13,737 nucleotides of DNA from assembly GCA_021160185.1 (NCBI GenBank), contig JAGHDA010000424.1:1-13737 (forward strand), written 5' to 3'. The notes beneath the pieces are model-generated. The model was not told the DNA's origin, made no database searches, and saw nothing but the letters and a program-made list of their open reading frames with translations. The position numbers and the translations under genes are program-made. Positions 5,602 through 13,737 of the stretch are shown piece after piece (positions within the stretch are counted from its first letter, which is position 1; every line of letters starts with the position of its first letter). Source of the stretch: Verrucomicrobiota bacterium (GTDB taxonomy: Bacteria > Verrucomicrobiota > Verrucomicrobiia > Limisphaerales > CAZBKV01).

Positions 5602-8535
5602 ATGAAACGAAAATATCTCTTCCTAAGCGGCCTTGTCGGAGCGGCATTGGCGCTTCAAGCGGCGGACGTCCGGCAAGGGTTGGTTTCTTACTGGCCGTTG
5701 GACGAAATGAGCCCGGACGCGACCACCACGCCCGACGTGGTTTCGGGCAACGATTTCCAGGTGGCCAACATGATCCCGGGCGACGTGGTTCCCGGCAAGC
5801 GGGGCAACGCCTTCCAATTCACGGGAGATTACCTCACCTATCTTTGGTTTACGACGCCGGAAGGGGAGGACACCGGGCTGCCGATATCCAACAACCCGGA
5901 GTGGACGGTGATGTTCTGGGTCAACGCTGAGGTGGCCGGCTCGACCATGAACGATGCGCGGGTTTTCTCCGAAAGCTCGAGCATGGACGGCAACAATAAT
6001 CCGTTGGTCAACATCGGGACGCAGAACAGCGCCGCCCCGGACAACGGCTATGTCTATCTCTACATGCGCGACGCCGGGTCGGCCACATTGAATCATCCGC
6101 ATTCGACAGCGCCGGCTTATGACGGGACATGGCATCATGTCGCCCTTACCTACAAGCCGGGCGAGCTGGCTTTGTACATCGACGGCGCGCTGGACTCGAC
6201 GTTCGAGTACACCAAGGGGACGGAGCATCGGGACACCACCTCGATCGGCGCCATCGTGCGCGGGATGGGGGAGAACGTCAGCTCCTACTTCACCGGTCTT
6301 GTGGATGAGGTGGCGGTTTGGGAGCGGGCCTTGAGCGCGGAGGAGGTTCAGGAAGTGATGGCCAACGGCATCCAGACGCCGGTGCCGGCCTTCCCGCCGC
6401 AAATCACCTCTCAGCCTGCGGGCGCGACCGACTTGATCACCGGCGACGCTTTCACCCTTTCGGTCGCGGCTTCCGGCACGCGGCCGCTGAGCTTCCAATG
6501 GCGCAAGGGCGGGGAGCCGATTCCGGGCGCGACCGGTCCAGTTCTTCAGTTCGATTCCCTCGCTCCGGATGATTCGGGCGTTTACACCGTGACCGTTTCA
6601 AACGCAGCCGGCAGCGTGACCAGCGATCCGGCCGAGCTTCAAGTGGGCGACTGGCCCGCGCCGAATCTGGAGGAAGGGATGCTCTGCTACTGGCCTCTGG
6701 ACGAAGTGAACGGAACCAAGACGCCCGACAAACGCAGTTGGTACGACATGGAGTTGGTGAATCTGGGCCCGGATGACCTCGTGCCGGGCAAATGGGGCAA
6801 ATGTTTCCAGTTCGACAGCTCCAAGCAAACCATGCTCCAATGGATTGCCTCTCCTGACGACGAACTGCCGATCTACCAACATGACAACTTCACAATCTCC
6901 CTTTGGGTGAATGGGGACGTGCAGCCGGATCTGCGGGTGTTCTCTGAAGCCTCCACAGCCTCCACGCAGCCGTTGTTCAACATCGGCACGCACAATCAAG
7001 CCGCCGACGGGACGGTGGACACTTACATCCGCGACGACAACGGCGGCTCGGCCAACCATCGCCATACAACGAATGTGGCCTTCGATAATACATGGCATCA
7101 TATCGTGTATGTGCAGCGGACCGTCGGGGGTCAGCTCATGGCTTGGATCTACATCGACGGGGAACTGGATCCCGGCACGCCTCCCGCGCCGCGGCGGCCC
7201 TTGACCCCCAACACCACAACCATCGGCGGCATCCGGCGGGCCAACCCTTCGCACTGGTTTACGGGGCTGATCGACGACGTGGCCCTCTGGACCCGGGCGC
7301 TCTCGCCTGAAGAAGTGGGCCTCCTCTATGCCAACGGCACGCCCATGCCCAGCCCGAGGCCGCGGCCTCTGGCGATCAATTCGTTTACCGCTTCCTTGCC
7401 CGCGGTGAAGCGCGGCGATTCGGTGCTCCTTTCCTGGGACGTCAGCTCCGACGCCTCCGTCGCGATCAATCAGGGCGTGGGGGACGTGACCGCTATCACC
7501 ACAGCCGGCGTGGGAAGCGTCACCGTCGCGGTGGACGCCACCAAGACGTACACCCTGACCGTCACACGGGGGGATGAGAGCCTCTCGGCGAGCGTGCGCG
7601 TCGCCGCGGTGGACGACATTGCGGACAACTGGAGCCTCCTCGACAACTTCGATCAGTATGCCGCGGGGCCCTTGGGCGACACCGGCTGGTGGATGGATCT
7701 GCGCGGGACCGGAGGCTGGATTGACGATGTCGAAGGCGACGGCAACCGCATGCTGCGCCTTGTAGGCGCGGACGGGGCGGCGGTGCTTCCGCTGGGGCCT
7801 TTGACCCTCAAGGAAGGCGAATCGAGGACGCTCTTCTTCCGCATCCGGACCCTGGAAGATCCGGCCTTGGCCATCCGCCACCTCGTCGGTTTGACTGACA
7901 AGGGCCTTCGCTGGTACGGCGACGCCAACGGCAACGTGGGGCCGCACATCATCCTGGACAACAACACCCCCGACCTGCCCGGCGACCTGCTGGTCGGCAC
8001 GCGGAACGGCGTGGGCGGCGCGGAGGAGTTCGCTTCGGATTATGTTCTGGATTCGAGCGCTCTCTACAATGTCTGGATCGATGTGCAAAACAATTCCATC
8101 GAGGCCGGAGATGTGTTTTCCGTGTCTATGCAAAAGGAGGGCGATCCCAACCGGGTCACGCTCTTCGCGAACTATGTCTCCGACCGGGATCCGGCCGGGG
8201 CGGTGGACTTGGGGCCGACCTTGCCCGATCTGGACAAGCTGTTCATCGCCACAGCTCAGCCGGACAACAGCCTCTGGTTTGACGACTTCTACATCAGCAA
8301 GTCGGGGTTCAATAGCTCTGTGCCCCGCGAGCCGGGATACACCGGCGCGCCGCCGGAAGTGCAGATCGGCATCGCCTGGGACGGCGCGGAGCTGGAAATC
8401 ACGTGGGAGAGCGGCGTGCTGGAGTCGGCCCCGACGGTTGCCGGACCGTGGGAGGCGGTGGACGGCGCCGCTCCGCCTTCCTACAAGACGACGCCGGACG
8501 GCGGACAGATGTTCTACCGCGTGCGCGTAGAATAG
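5602..8535 (+). CDS. Exported multidomain LamG/Ig-like protein with verrucomicrobial-type C-terminal module
   Basis: A 977-residue exported protein. Residues 1-20 are a signal peptide (MKRKYLFLSG, hydrophobic core, then ALQA before AD). Then follow a LamG/concanavalin-like domain (about 27-256, from GLVSYWPLDE to GLVDEVAVWERALSAEEV), an immunoglobulin-like domain (about 264-348, with SFQWRKGGEPIPGAT and DDSGVYTVTVSNAAG), a second LamG domain (about 359-579), a further beta-sandwich (about 586-668, SFTASLPAVKRGDSVLLSW), a lectin-like region opening LLDNFDQYAAGPLGDTGWW (about 679-900), and a short C-terminal module (about 917-977) ending FYRVRVE. LamG and Ig-like folds bind glycans or proteins; no catalytic residues are recognisable, so adhesion, polysaccharide binding or an envelope scaffold is inference. 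There is no C-terminal membrane anchor or PEP-CTERM motif. The start has no clear Shine-Dalgarno and rests on the signal peptide. The pseudopilin-like gene follows 146 bases downstream. Confidence 0.9.
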   Translation: MKRKYLFLSGLVGAALALQAADVRQGLVSYWPLDEMSPDATTTPDVVSGNDFQVANMIPGDVVPGKRGNAFQFTGDYLTYLWFTTPEGEDTGLPISNNPEWTVMFWVNAEVAGSTMNDARVFSESSSMDGNNNPLVNIGTQNSAAPDNGYVYLYMRDAGSATLNHPHSTAPAYDGTWHHVALTYKPGELALYIDGALDSTFEYTKGTEHRDTTSIGAIVRGMGENVSSYFTGLVDEVAVWERALSAEEVQEVMANGIQTPVPAFPPQITSQPAGATDLITGDAFTLSVAASGTRPLSFQWRKGGEPIPGATGPVLQFDSLAPDDSGVYTVTVSNAAGSVTSDPAELQVGDWPAPNLEEGMLCYWPLDEVNGTKTPDKRSWYDMELVNLGPDDLVPGKWGKCFQFDSSKQTMLQWIASPDDELPIYQHDNFTISLWVNGDVQPDLRVFSEASTASTQPLFNIGTHNQAADGTVDTYIRDDNGGSANHRHTTNVAFDNTWHHIVYVQRTVGGQLMAWIYIDGELDPGTPPAPRRPLTPNTTTIGGIRRANPSHWFTGLIDDVALWTRALSPEEVGLLYANGTPMPSPRPRPLAINSFTASLPAVKRGDSVLLSWDVSSDASVAINQGVGDVTAITTAGVGSVTVAVDATKTYTLTVTRGDESLSASVRVAAVDDIADNWSLLDNFDQYAAGPLGDTGWWMDLRGTGGWIDDVEGDGNRMLRLVGADGAAVLPLGPLTLKEGESRTLFFRIRTLEDPALAIRHLVGLTDKGLRWYGDANGNVGPHIILDNNTPDLPGDLLVGTRNGVGGAEEFASDYVLDSSALYNVWIDVQNNSIEAGDVFSVSMQKEGDPNRVTLFANYVSDRDPAGAVDLGPTLPDLDKLFIATAQPDNSLWFDDFYISKSGFNSSVPREPGYTGAPPEVQIGIAWDGAELEITWESGVLESAPTVAGPWEAVDGAAPPSYKTTPDGGQMFYRVRVE
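5680..6369 (+). repeat. LamG module 1 of an internal duplication in the exported protein
   Basis: The encoded residues 27-256 are paralogous to the module at 6676-7338. Shared landmarks in the same order are YWPLDE, VPGK(R/W)GN/K with FQF, NIGT, DGTWHHV/DNTWHHI, Y-IDG-LD and GL(V/I)D(E/D)VA(V/L)W-RALS-EEV. The match is at protein level; the DNA has diverged, so the duplication is old. Confidence 0.75.
6676..7338 (+). repeat. LamG module 2 of an internal duplication in the exported protein
   Basis: The encoded residues 359-579 are the second copy of the module at 5680-6369. It differs in its loops, with more aromatic and charged residues between YWPLDE and the FQF strand (KRSWYDMELVN), and a proline-rich insert near PGTPPAPRRPLTPN, which may give the two copies different ligands. 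Confidence 0.75.
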
Positions 8536-8570
8536 TCGGAGCGACCGAATCCGGCGGCGCGACAGTCACG

Positions 8571-8608
8571 GCCGGGGCCGCCTTGCAAGGCGACCCCGGC
8601 TCTCGTTT
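8571..8608 (+). terminator. Candidate intrinsic terminator after the LamG/Ig-like gene
   Basis: GCCGGGG (8571-8577) pairs with CCCCGGC (8594-8600). Inside is the self-complementary GCCTTGCAAGGC, separated by a CC/GA internal loop, giving a long stem. It starts 35 bases after the LamG stop codon. The tail TCTCGTTT is only moderately T-rich, so termination may be partial or the element may protect the mRNA 3' end. Confidence 0.5.
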
Positions 8609-8624
8609 GCGGGAAGACAAGGGC

Positions 8625-8652
8625 TTGACGGGTAGGCGGGAGCGAGTATTTC
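8625..8652 (+). promoter_or_regulatory. Candidate promoter for the pseudopilin-like gene
   Basis: TTGACG (8625-8630) and TATTTC (8647-8652) are separated by 16 bases, 29 bases before the ATG at 8682 and just after the hairpin at 8571-8600. The -10 match is weak. If real, the pseudopilin-like gene has its own transcript instead of depending on the LamG gene. Confidence 0.3.
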
Positions 8653-8681
8653 TGAAAAAGGGAAATCAGCAAGTGGAAGCT

Positions 8682-9455
8682 ATGAAGAATTTGCGCGCAA
8701 GTTTCCTGCCTGCGGCGGCGCGGGGGCAGTCCGTGTCACGGCAGGCGTTTACGCTTATCGAACTTCTGGTCGTTATCGCGATTATTGGCATCCTGGCCGC
8801 CATGCTTCTCCCGGCCTTGAGTCGGGCCAAAGAGAAGGCCAAGCGGACTCAGTGCATGAGCAACCTGCGTCAGCTTGGGATCGGCATGATGATCTACGCC
8901 GACGACAACCAGGATGTCCTCCTGAAAGCGAGATACAACGAGGTCCAGATCTGCCTCAACGACCCGGAGCGGGCCGCAGCCAACCAACTGGGCCTGATTA
9001 TCAAGACCAACACCCCGTCCATCTGGACCTGTCCGGATCGGCCGACTTTTCCCCAATACGAGCCGCAGTACCCGCAATGGGTGATCGGTTACCAATACTT
9101 CGGGGGCATCGACCAGTGGAAGAATCCGGCCGGGACTTTCCGTTCGCGCAGCCCCATCAAGGCAAGCCAATCGGAGCCGAACTGGGTTCTGGCCGCCGAC
9201 GCGGTGATGAAGATCGACGGGGAATGGGGCGGCGGGCGCGATTCGGCTTTCAAAGACATGCCGCCGCACCGCGGCCCCGGCAAAGTCCCTGAGGGAGGCA
9301 ATGAGTTGTTTATGGACGGGTCGGTTCAGTGGTTTCCTTTCACCAAGATGCTTTTCATTCATAGCTGGAACCCAAGCGCCCGCGAGGGCTACTTTTACCA
9401 GGAAGACCTGGGCCCCGAGCTTTCCCAATTGGTCGACCGCATCCGCCCGCGCTGA
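8682..9455 (+). CDS. Pseudopilin-like protein with prepilin signal and H-X-DG-type C-terminal motif
   Basis: A 257-residue protein of the large group carrying a type IV prepilin N-terminus and a C-terminal 'processing-associated' motif, abundant in planctomycetes and verrucomicrobia. Residues 1-22 form a basic leader ending RQA; cleavage before Phe23 would leave FTLIELLVV with Glu at position +5, followed by the hydrophobic helix to about residue 46. Next comes the conserved RTQCMSNLRQLGIGMMIYADDNQ block (56-77) and WTCPDRP (115-121). His196 precedes GGNELFMDGSVQW (205-217); the H-to-DG spacing is 15 residues, not the canonical nine. It would sit in the inner membrane with its globular part outside; the role is unknown. 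The ATG is chosen because it gives a typical leader length; an in-frame GTG at 8673 with AGGGA upstream is an alternative. A strong terminator follows. Confidence 0.88.
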   Translation: MKNLRASFLPAAARGQSVSRQAFTLIELLVVIAIIGILAAMLLPALSRAKEKAKRTQCMSNLRQLGIGMMIYADDNQDVLLKARYNEVQICLNDPERAAANQLGLIIKTNTPSIWTCPDRPTFPQYEPQYPQWVIGYQYFGGIDQWKNPAGTFRSRSPIKASQSEPNWVLAADAVMKIDGEWGGGRDSAFKDMPPHRGPGKVPEGGNELFMDGSVQWFPFTKMLFIHSWNPSAREGYFYQEDLGPELSQLVDRIRPR

Positions 9456-9498
9456 AGAGAGCGGCTTGTGGGACCTTGCAGCCGTTTGCAACGGACCG

Positions 9499-9528
9499 CG
9501 CCCCGCCGAGTCGGCGGGGCGTCTTTGT
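9499..9528 (+). terminator. Intrinsic terminator after the pseudopilin-like gene
   Basis: CGCCCCGCC (9499-9507) and GGCGGGGCG (9513-9521) form a perfect nine-pair GC stem with loop GAGTC, followed by TCTTTGTG. It lies 44 bases after the pseudopilin stop and before the convergent argG stop, so it should end the plus-strand transcript. The reverse strand has no T tract after the stem, so it works mainly in one direction. Confidence 0.75.
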
Positions 9529-9550
9529 GAGGCATGCTTTTTGGGCCGGC

Positions 9551-10837
<1,287 letters not shown>

Positions 10838-10921
10838 GCCAGGCTGATTACCCGCAAAGCGGCGCGCGGCCAAGCGGAAAATCCCGCGGCAAGAGGCTCG
10901 ATCCGGGAGCGTCCGGGCTTC

Positions 10922-11647
10922 TCAATCCCGGGTGATCCGCCGCATCTCGGCTTCCAACTCCCGGCGGCGGGCTTCCCGTTCCGGCTTCGAAGCCCGGCGC
11001 GGCACGCGGAGGGGACGGCCGAGCTGGAGTTCGATTCGAGAGAAGGGCAACGGAACCTGGAAGCGATCCCAACTGGACAGCTCTCGCTTCCATCGGATGT
11101 AAGCGCTTAGGGGCACGATCGGCAGGCCGGTGAGCTGCGCCGCCCAAATCGGCCCGTTCTGAATGACGTAGCGCGGGCCTCGCGGGCCGTCCGGGGTCAG
11201 GGCCAAATCGCATCCTTTGGCCACCCAGGAGGTCATTTCCAGAAGGGCCTGCGGCCCCCGGCGGCTGGTGGAGCCGCGCACCGGAATTATTCCGAAGCGT
11301 TCGAGCGCCCGCGCCAGCAAGGCGCCGTCCCGGCTGGCGCTGACCATTGCCGCCAGCCGCCGCTCCGAGCCTCGGCAAAGCGGCAGGAGAAAGCGCCGAT
11401 ACATCCCGGGAGTCACAGCCAGGCGATTGTGCCAGATCGAAAAAATCACCGGTCCGGCGGCGACGGTCGCCATGGCTTCGTGGGGGTCGCGCAACTCGTA
11501 CCGGAACGTCAGGTCCGCCGCGCGCGCCGTCCAGTAGAGAAGGGCCGCCGCCGCTGCGCGGAGGGCGCCCGGTTTCTCAGGGATTATGACCTTGCCGCCG
11601 GAAGCCGTCCGGGGGCTCTTGGGGGAGTTGGCGGCGGAATCGGGCAT
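10922..11647 (-). CDS. DUF374-type lysophospholipid acyltransferase family protein
   Basis: A 241-residue member of the DUF374 branch of the lysophospholipid acyltransferase superfamily. Visible blocks: IFSIWHNRL (68-76, with the family histidine), VSASRDGALLARALERFGI (102-120), PVRGSTSRRG (122-131) and LTPDGPRGPRY (150-160), the characteristic order for DUF374. A short basic, proline-containing N-terminus precedes a hydrophobic stretch (about 28-46) that may lie on or in the membrane. The expected role is acyl transfer to a lipid or lipid A-like acceptor at the inner membrane, but the substrate of this branch is not established. It starts eight bases after the ruvA stop, so it is probably co-transcribed with ruvC-ruvA. 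AAGGACGG at the end of ruvA could serve as a somewhat distant ribosome binding site. Confidence 0.85.
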   Translation of the reverse strand: MPDSAANSPKSPRTASGGKVIIPEKPGALRAAAAALLYWTARAADLTFRYELRDPHEAMATVAAGPVIFSIWHNRLAVTPGMYRRFLLPLCRGSERRLAAMVSASRDGALLARALERFGIIPVRGSTSRRGPQALLEMTSWVAKGCDLALTPDGPRGPRYVIQNGPIWAAQLTGLPIVPLSAYIRWKRELSSWDRFQVPLPFSRIELQLGRPLRVPRRASKPEREARRRELEAEMRRITRD

Positions 11648-11655
11648 CTTGGCCG

Positions 11656-12261
11656 CTACCGTCCTTGTCGCAGCGCGGCCCGGACCAGTTCCTCCACGCC
11701 CGCCTCGGCGCCCAGGGCGTTCCAGGCGCGCTTGATCATGCTCAGCGCCTCGGCCTGTTTGAACCCCAGCGCCAGCAGCGCCGAAACCGCGTCGTTCAAC
11801 TTCTGATCCTTCGGGCCTGAGATCGCGCGGCCGGCCTCAACCGGCATGGCCTCCGCCCCGCCCATCTTGTCGCGCAGCTCCACCACGATCCGTTCGGCGG
11901 TCTTTTTCCCCACGCCGTTGATGCGGGAAAGCGCTTTCACGTCCCCGCTCGCCACCGCGGCCCGGAAGGCTTCCGGGCTCATTCCGCTGAGCACGTTGAG
12001 GGCGAGCTTGGGGCCCACGCCCGAGACGTGTTGGATCAACATCCGAAACAGGTCCCGCTCCCGGGCTGTCATGAAGCCGTACAACACGTGGGCGTCTTCC
12101 CTCACCGCCAGATGCGTCAGCAGCAACACCTCCCCGCCGGGAGGCGGCAGGCGCTCGTAAGAGGAAACCGGGATCAGCGCCTCGTAGCCCACGCCGCCCA
12201 CGTCCACGGTCACTCGCGTGGGCAGGGCCTCCATCAATTTGCCGCGAAGATGCGCGATCAT
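11656..12261 (-). CDS. ruvA: Holliday junction branch migration protein RuvA
   Basis: A 201-residue protein of normal length. RuvA tetramers hold the four-way junction flat and load the RuvB motor, and the complex hands the junction to RuvC. Domain I is the OB fold (1-64, opening MIAHLRGKL, with GVGYE at 24-27 and LYGF at 60-63); the acidic pin residues Glu55 and Asp56 that keep the strands apart are in the same positions as in E. coli. Domain II has two helix-hairpin-helix motifs, SGVGPKLAL (80-88) and NGVGKKTAE (115-123). Domain III (about 152-201, VSALLALGFKQAEA) is the RuvB-contacting part. It lies 27 bases after ruvC in the same direction, and its ATG follows a run of A. ruvB is not in the window, so the usual ruvAB pair is split here or lies beyond the right edge. 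Confidence 0.97.
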   Translation of the reverse strand: MIAHLRGKLMEALPTRVTVDVGGVGYEALIPVSSYERLPPPGGEVLLLTHLAVREDAHVLYGFMTARERDLFRMLIQHVSGVGPKLALNVLSGMSPEAFRAAVASGDVKALSRINGVGKKTAERIVVELRDKMGGAEAMPVEAGRAISGPKDQKLNDAVSALLALGFKQAEALSMIKRAWNALGAEAGVEELVRAALRQGR

Positions 12262-12288
12262 TTTTTGCTTCCGCTCCGGCCCCTCTCG

Positions 12289-12879
12289 TCAAATCCGCTT
12301 TGGGCCGGAGGCGATTCCGCTCCGTTTCTGTTCATGCACAAACACCAGCGCCAGCGCCAGCGCGTCCGCCGCGTCGGGCGGCGGCGGCTCGGGCAGCCGA
12401 AGCATTCGCTGGACCATCCGGGCCACCGCTTCCTTGGCCGCGCCGCCGTGGCCGACGATGGCCTGTTTGACGCGGCGCGGGGCCAGTTCGTAGACCGGCG
12501 CGCCCGCTTCGGCGAGGACCGCCAAGGCCGCTCCGCGCGCCTCGCCCATGATCAAGGCGGTCTTTTGGTTCTGGGCGTAAAAGAGCCCTTCCACGGCGCA
12601 GGCGTCCAAAGCGAACCGGCGGGTCAGCTCCCGCATCGCCGCGGCGATGGCCGCCAAGCACCGGGTCCGCGGCCAGGCGGCGGGGCACTTGACCACCCCC
12701 TGGGCCATCAGCTCGATCTCTTTTCCCGCACTCGCTCGGATGACGCCGTAGCCGGTTCCGCGCAGAGAAGGGTCCACGCCCAGCACAAGCTCCCCTTCGG
12801 CCTCCGGCTTCGTCGGAGCGGCCTCCGGGGCCGCAGCCCGGAGGCTTGTCTCCTGCCGACGCCTCTGCGTAGCCTTCAT
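12289..12879 (-). CDS. ruvC: Crossover junction endodeoxyribonuclease RuvC
   Basis: The Holliday junction resolvase, 196 residues from the chosen ATG. Catalytic acids are in place: Asp36 in GVDPSLRGTGYGVI, Glu97 in VEGLFYAQNQKTAL, and Asp169 and Asp172 in PPDAADALALAL. The block MGEARGAAL and APRRVKQAIVGHGGAAKEAV are typical of the family. Most RuvC proteins begin two to four residues before the first catalytic strand; here about 31 polar, Ala/Pro/Glu-rich residues come first. A TTG at 12897 would lengthen the protein by six more, and no internal ATG or clear Shine-Dalgarno favours a shorter form, so the N-terminus is uncertain. It heads the run ruvC-ruvA-DUF374-argG and is divergent from the next gene across a 128-base spacer. 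Confidence 0.95.
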   Translation of the reverse strand: MKATQRRRQETSLRAAAPEAAPTKPEAEGELVLGVDPSLRGTGYGVIRASAGKEIELMAQGVVKCPAAWPRTRCLAAIAAAMRELTRRFALDACAVEGLFYAQNQKTALIMGEARGAALAVLAEAGAPVYELAPRRVKQAIVGHGGAAKEAVARMVQRMLRLPEPPPPDAADALALALVFVHEQKRSGIASGPKRI

Positions 12880-13007
12880 CGCAAGAGAATCTGCCAAAGC
12901 CGCGGCGGCGAGTCGAGCCGCGCGCTTTGCGGTTGCCTCCGAAGAGGCGAAGATTCAGCTTTGCTTGCGGTCCCCGGCGCAGCAAGCGCAGGGGCGGAGC
13001 GAGGGCG

Positions 13008-13737
13008 GTGGCGAAGGCAAACGAGCAACTTGAGCTGACTGTTCTGATTCCATGCCTCAACGAGGCGGAAACGGTGGGGCTTTGCGTGCGCAAAGCCCGG
13101 GAAAGCTTGGAACGACTCGGCGTTTCCGGGGAGGTGCTGGTGGCCGACAACGGGAGCGAAGACGATTCGGCTCGGCTCGCCGCCGCGGCGGGAGCGCGGG
13201 TGATTCACGTTCCCGAACGCGGCTACGGCAGCGCGCTGCTGGCGGGGATCGAGGCCGCGCGCAGCCGTTTCATCCTGATGGCGGACGCGGACGACTCTTA
13301 CGACTTGGAGAATATCGAGCCGTTTCTGGCCAAGTTGCGGGAGGGTTTCGACCTGGTCCAGGGCTGTCGCCTGCCGGCGGGCGGCGGCCGCGTCGAACGC
13401 GGCGCCATGCCGTTTCTCCACCGATGGGTGGGCAATCCTTTGTTCACACGCCTGGCCCGGTGGTGGTTCGGAACGCCCGTCCACGACACCAACTGCGGCA
13501 TGCGGGCGTTCCGGAGAGACTTCATCCAGCGCCTTGAGCTTCGCTGCACGGGGATGGAATTTGCGAACGAGATGCTCATCAAGGCCGCTCTCCACAAAGG
13601 CCGCGTCGCCGAGGTGCCCGTTGTGCTGCGGCCGGACGCGCGCCAAACGCGCGCCTCGCATTTGCGCACCTTCCGCGACGGCTGGCGCACGTTGCGGTTC
13701 TACCTGCTGTATTCCCCTCGCTGGCTCTTTCTGGCTC
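13008..13737 (+). CDS. DPM1-like family 2 glycosyltransferase, N-terminal part
   Basis: The gene runs off the right edge with 243 codons visible. It resembles bacterial dolichyl/polyprenyl-phosphate sugar synthases: LTVLIPCLNEAETV at 10-23, VADNGSEDDS at 45-54, RGYGSALLAGI at 71-81, the metal-binding DADD at 93-96, and the C-terminal acceptor-side block PVHDTNCGMRAFRRD at 157-171. GAMPFLHRWVGNPL (132-145) is typical of this branch. The last visible stretch (FYLLYSPRWLFLA) begins to look hydrophobic, and membrane helices probably follow outside the window. It likely transfers a sugar from a nucleotide donor to a polyprenyl phosphate at the inner membrane. GTG at 13008 is chosen because it lies just before the first beta strand and a purine-rich stretch (GGAGCGAGGG) precedes it. 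No ATG is available nearby in frame, so the start is less certain than the identity. Confidence 0.85.
   Translation, partial: MAKANEQLELTVLIPCLNEAETVGLCVRKARESLERLGVSGEVLVADNGSEDDSARLAAAAGARVIHVPERGYGSALLAGIEAARSRFILMADADDSYDLENIEPFLAKLREGFDLVQGCRLPAGGGRVERGAMPFLHRWVGNPLFTRLARWWFGTPVHDTNCGMRAFRRDFIQRLELRCTGMEFANEMLIKAALHKGRVAEVPVVLRPDARQTRASHLRTFRDGWRTLRFYLLYSPRWLFLA

Noticed and set aside
5298..5647. Small open frames on both strands across tRNA-Ser and the LamG leader
   Set aside because: They overlap a complete tRNA with all stems paired; the translations are not protein-like.
6598..8133. 511-residue minus-strand open frame inside the LamG/Ig-like gene
   Set aside because: The composition (runs of H, R, G, V) lacks domains, and the opposite strand has a signal peptide and clear LamG and Ig folds.
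12933..12948. Small hairpin GCCTC-CGAA-GAGGC in the ruvC/glycosyltransferase spacer
   Set aside because: Only five pairs and no following T tract; a chance occurrence in GC-rich DNA is likely.

Overview
This is a GC-rich bacterial chromosome segment, most consistent with a member of the Verrucomicrobiota or a close relative in the Planctomycetota-Verrucomicrobiota-Chlamydiota group. The best evidence is the adjacent pair of secreted-type genes in the middle. One is a large LamG/Ig-like protein ending in a short W/GPW/FYRVR module often seen in verrucomicrobial exported proteins. The other is a pseudopilin-like protein with the prepilin signal AFTLIELLVVIAIIGILAA and a late GGNELFMDGSVQW block. 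Taxonomy is inferred from these styles only; there is no rRNA in the window. I see no mobile element, CRISPR array or phage genes.

Layout. Minus strand, 1-5240: a nucleotide-sugar dehydrogenase cut by the left edge, the replicative DNA polymerase dnaE, and upstream of it a two-domain family-2 glycosyltransferase whose stop codon forms an ATGA with a possible dnaE start. Plus strand, 5342-9455: tRNA-Ser(GGA), then the LamG/Ig-like exported protein, then the pseudopilin-like protein, closed by a clear intrinsic terminator at 9499-9528. Minus strand, 9551-12879: a likely co-directional run ruvC, ruvA, a DUF374-type acyltransferase and argG. Plus strand, 13008 to the right edge: a DPM1-like family-2 glycosyltransferase, divergent from ruvC and cut by the window end.

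How the genes work together. The window mixes housekeeping functions (replication, Holliday-junction processing, arginine synthesis, a serine tRNA) with cell-envelope functions (sugar-nucleotide oxidation, two glycosyltransferases, a lysophospholipid-type acyltransferase, two exported proteins). RuvA and RuvC are partners in Holliday-junction branch migration and cleavage; ruvB is not in view. The three sugar-related genes are scattered around housekeeping genes rather than forming one polysaccharide cluster. There is no stretch over 300 bases without a gene. I do not see strong evidence for an entirely new multi-gene system. The items most worth a second look are the LamG/pseudopilin pair, the glycosyltransferase-Rossmann fusion coupled to dnaE, the intact PHP metal site of DnaE, and the basic C-terminal tail of ArgG.
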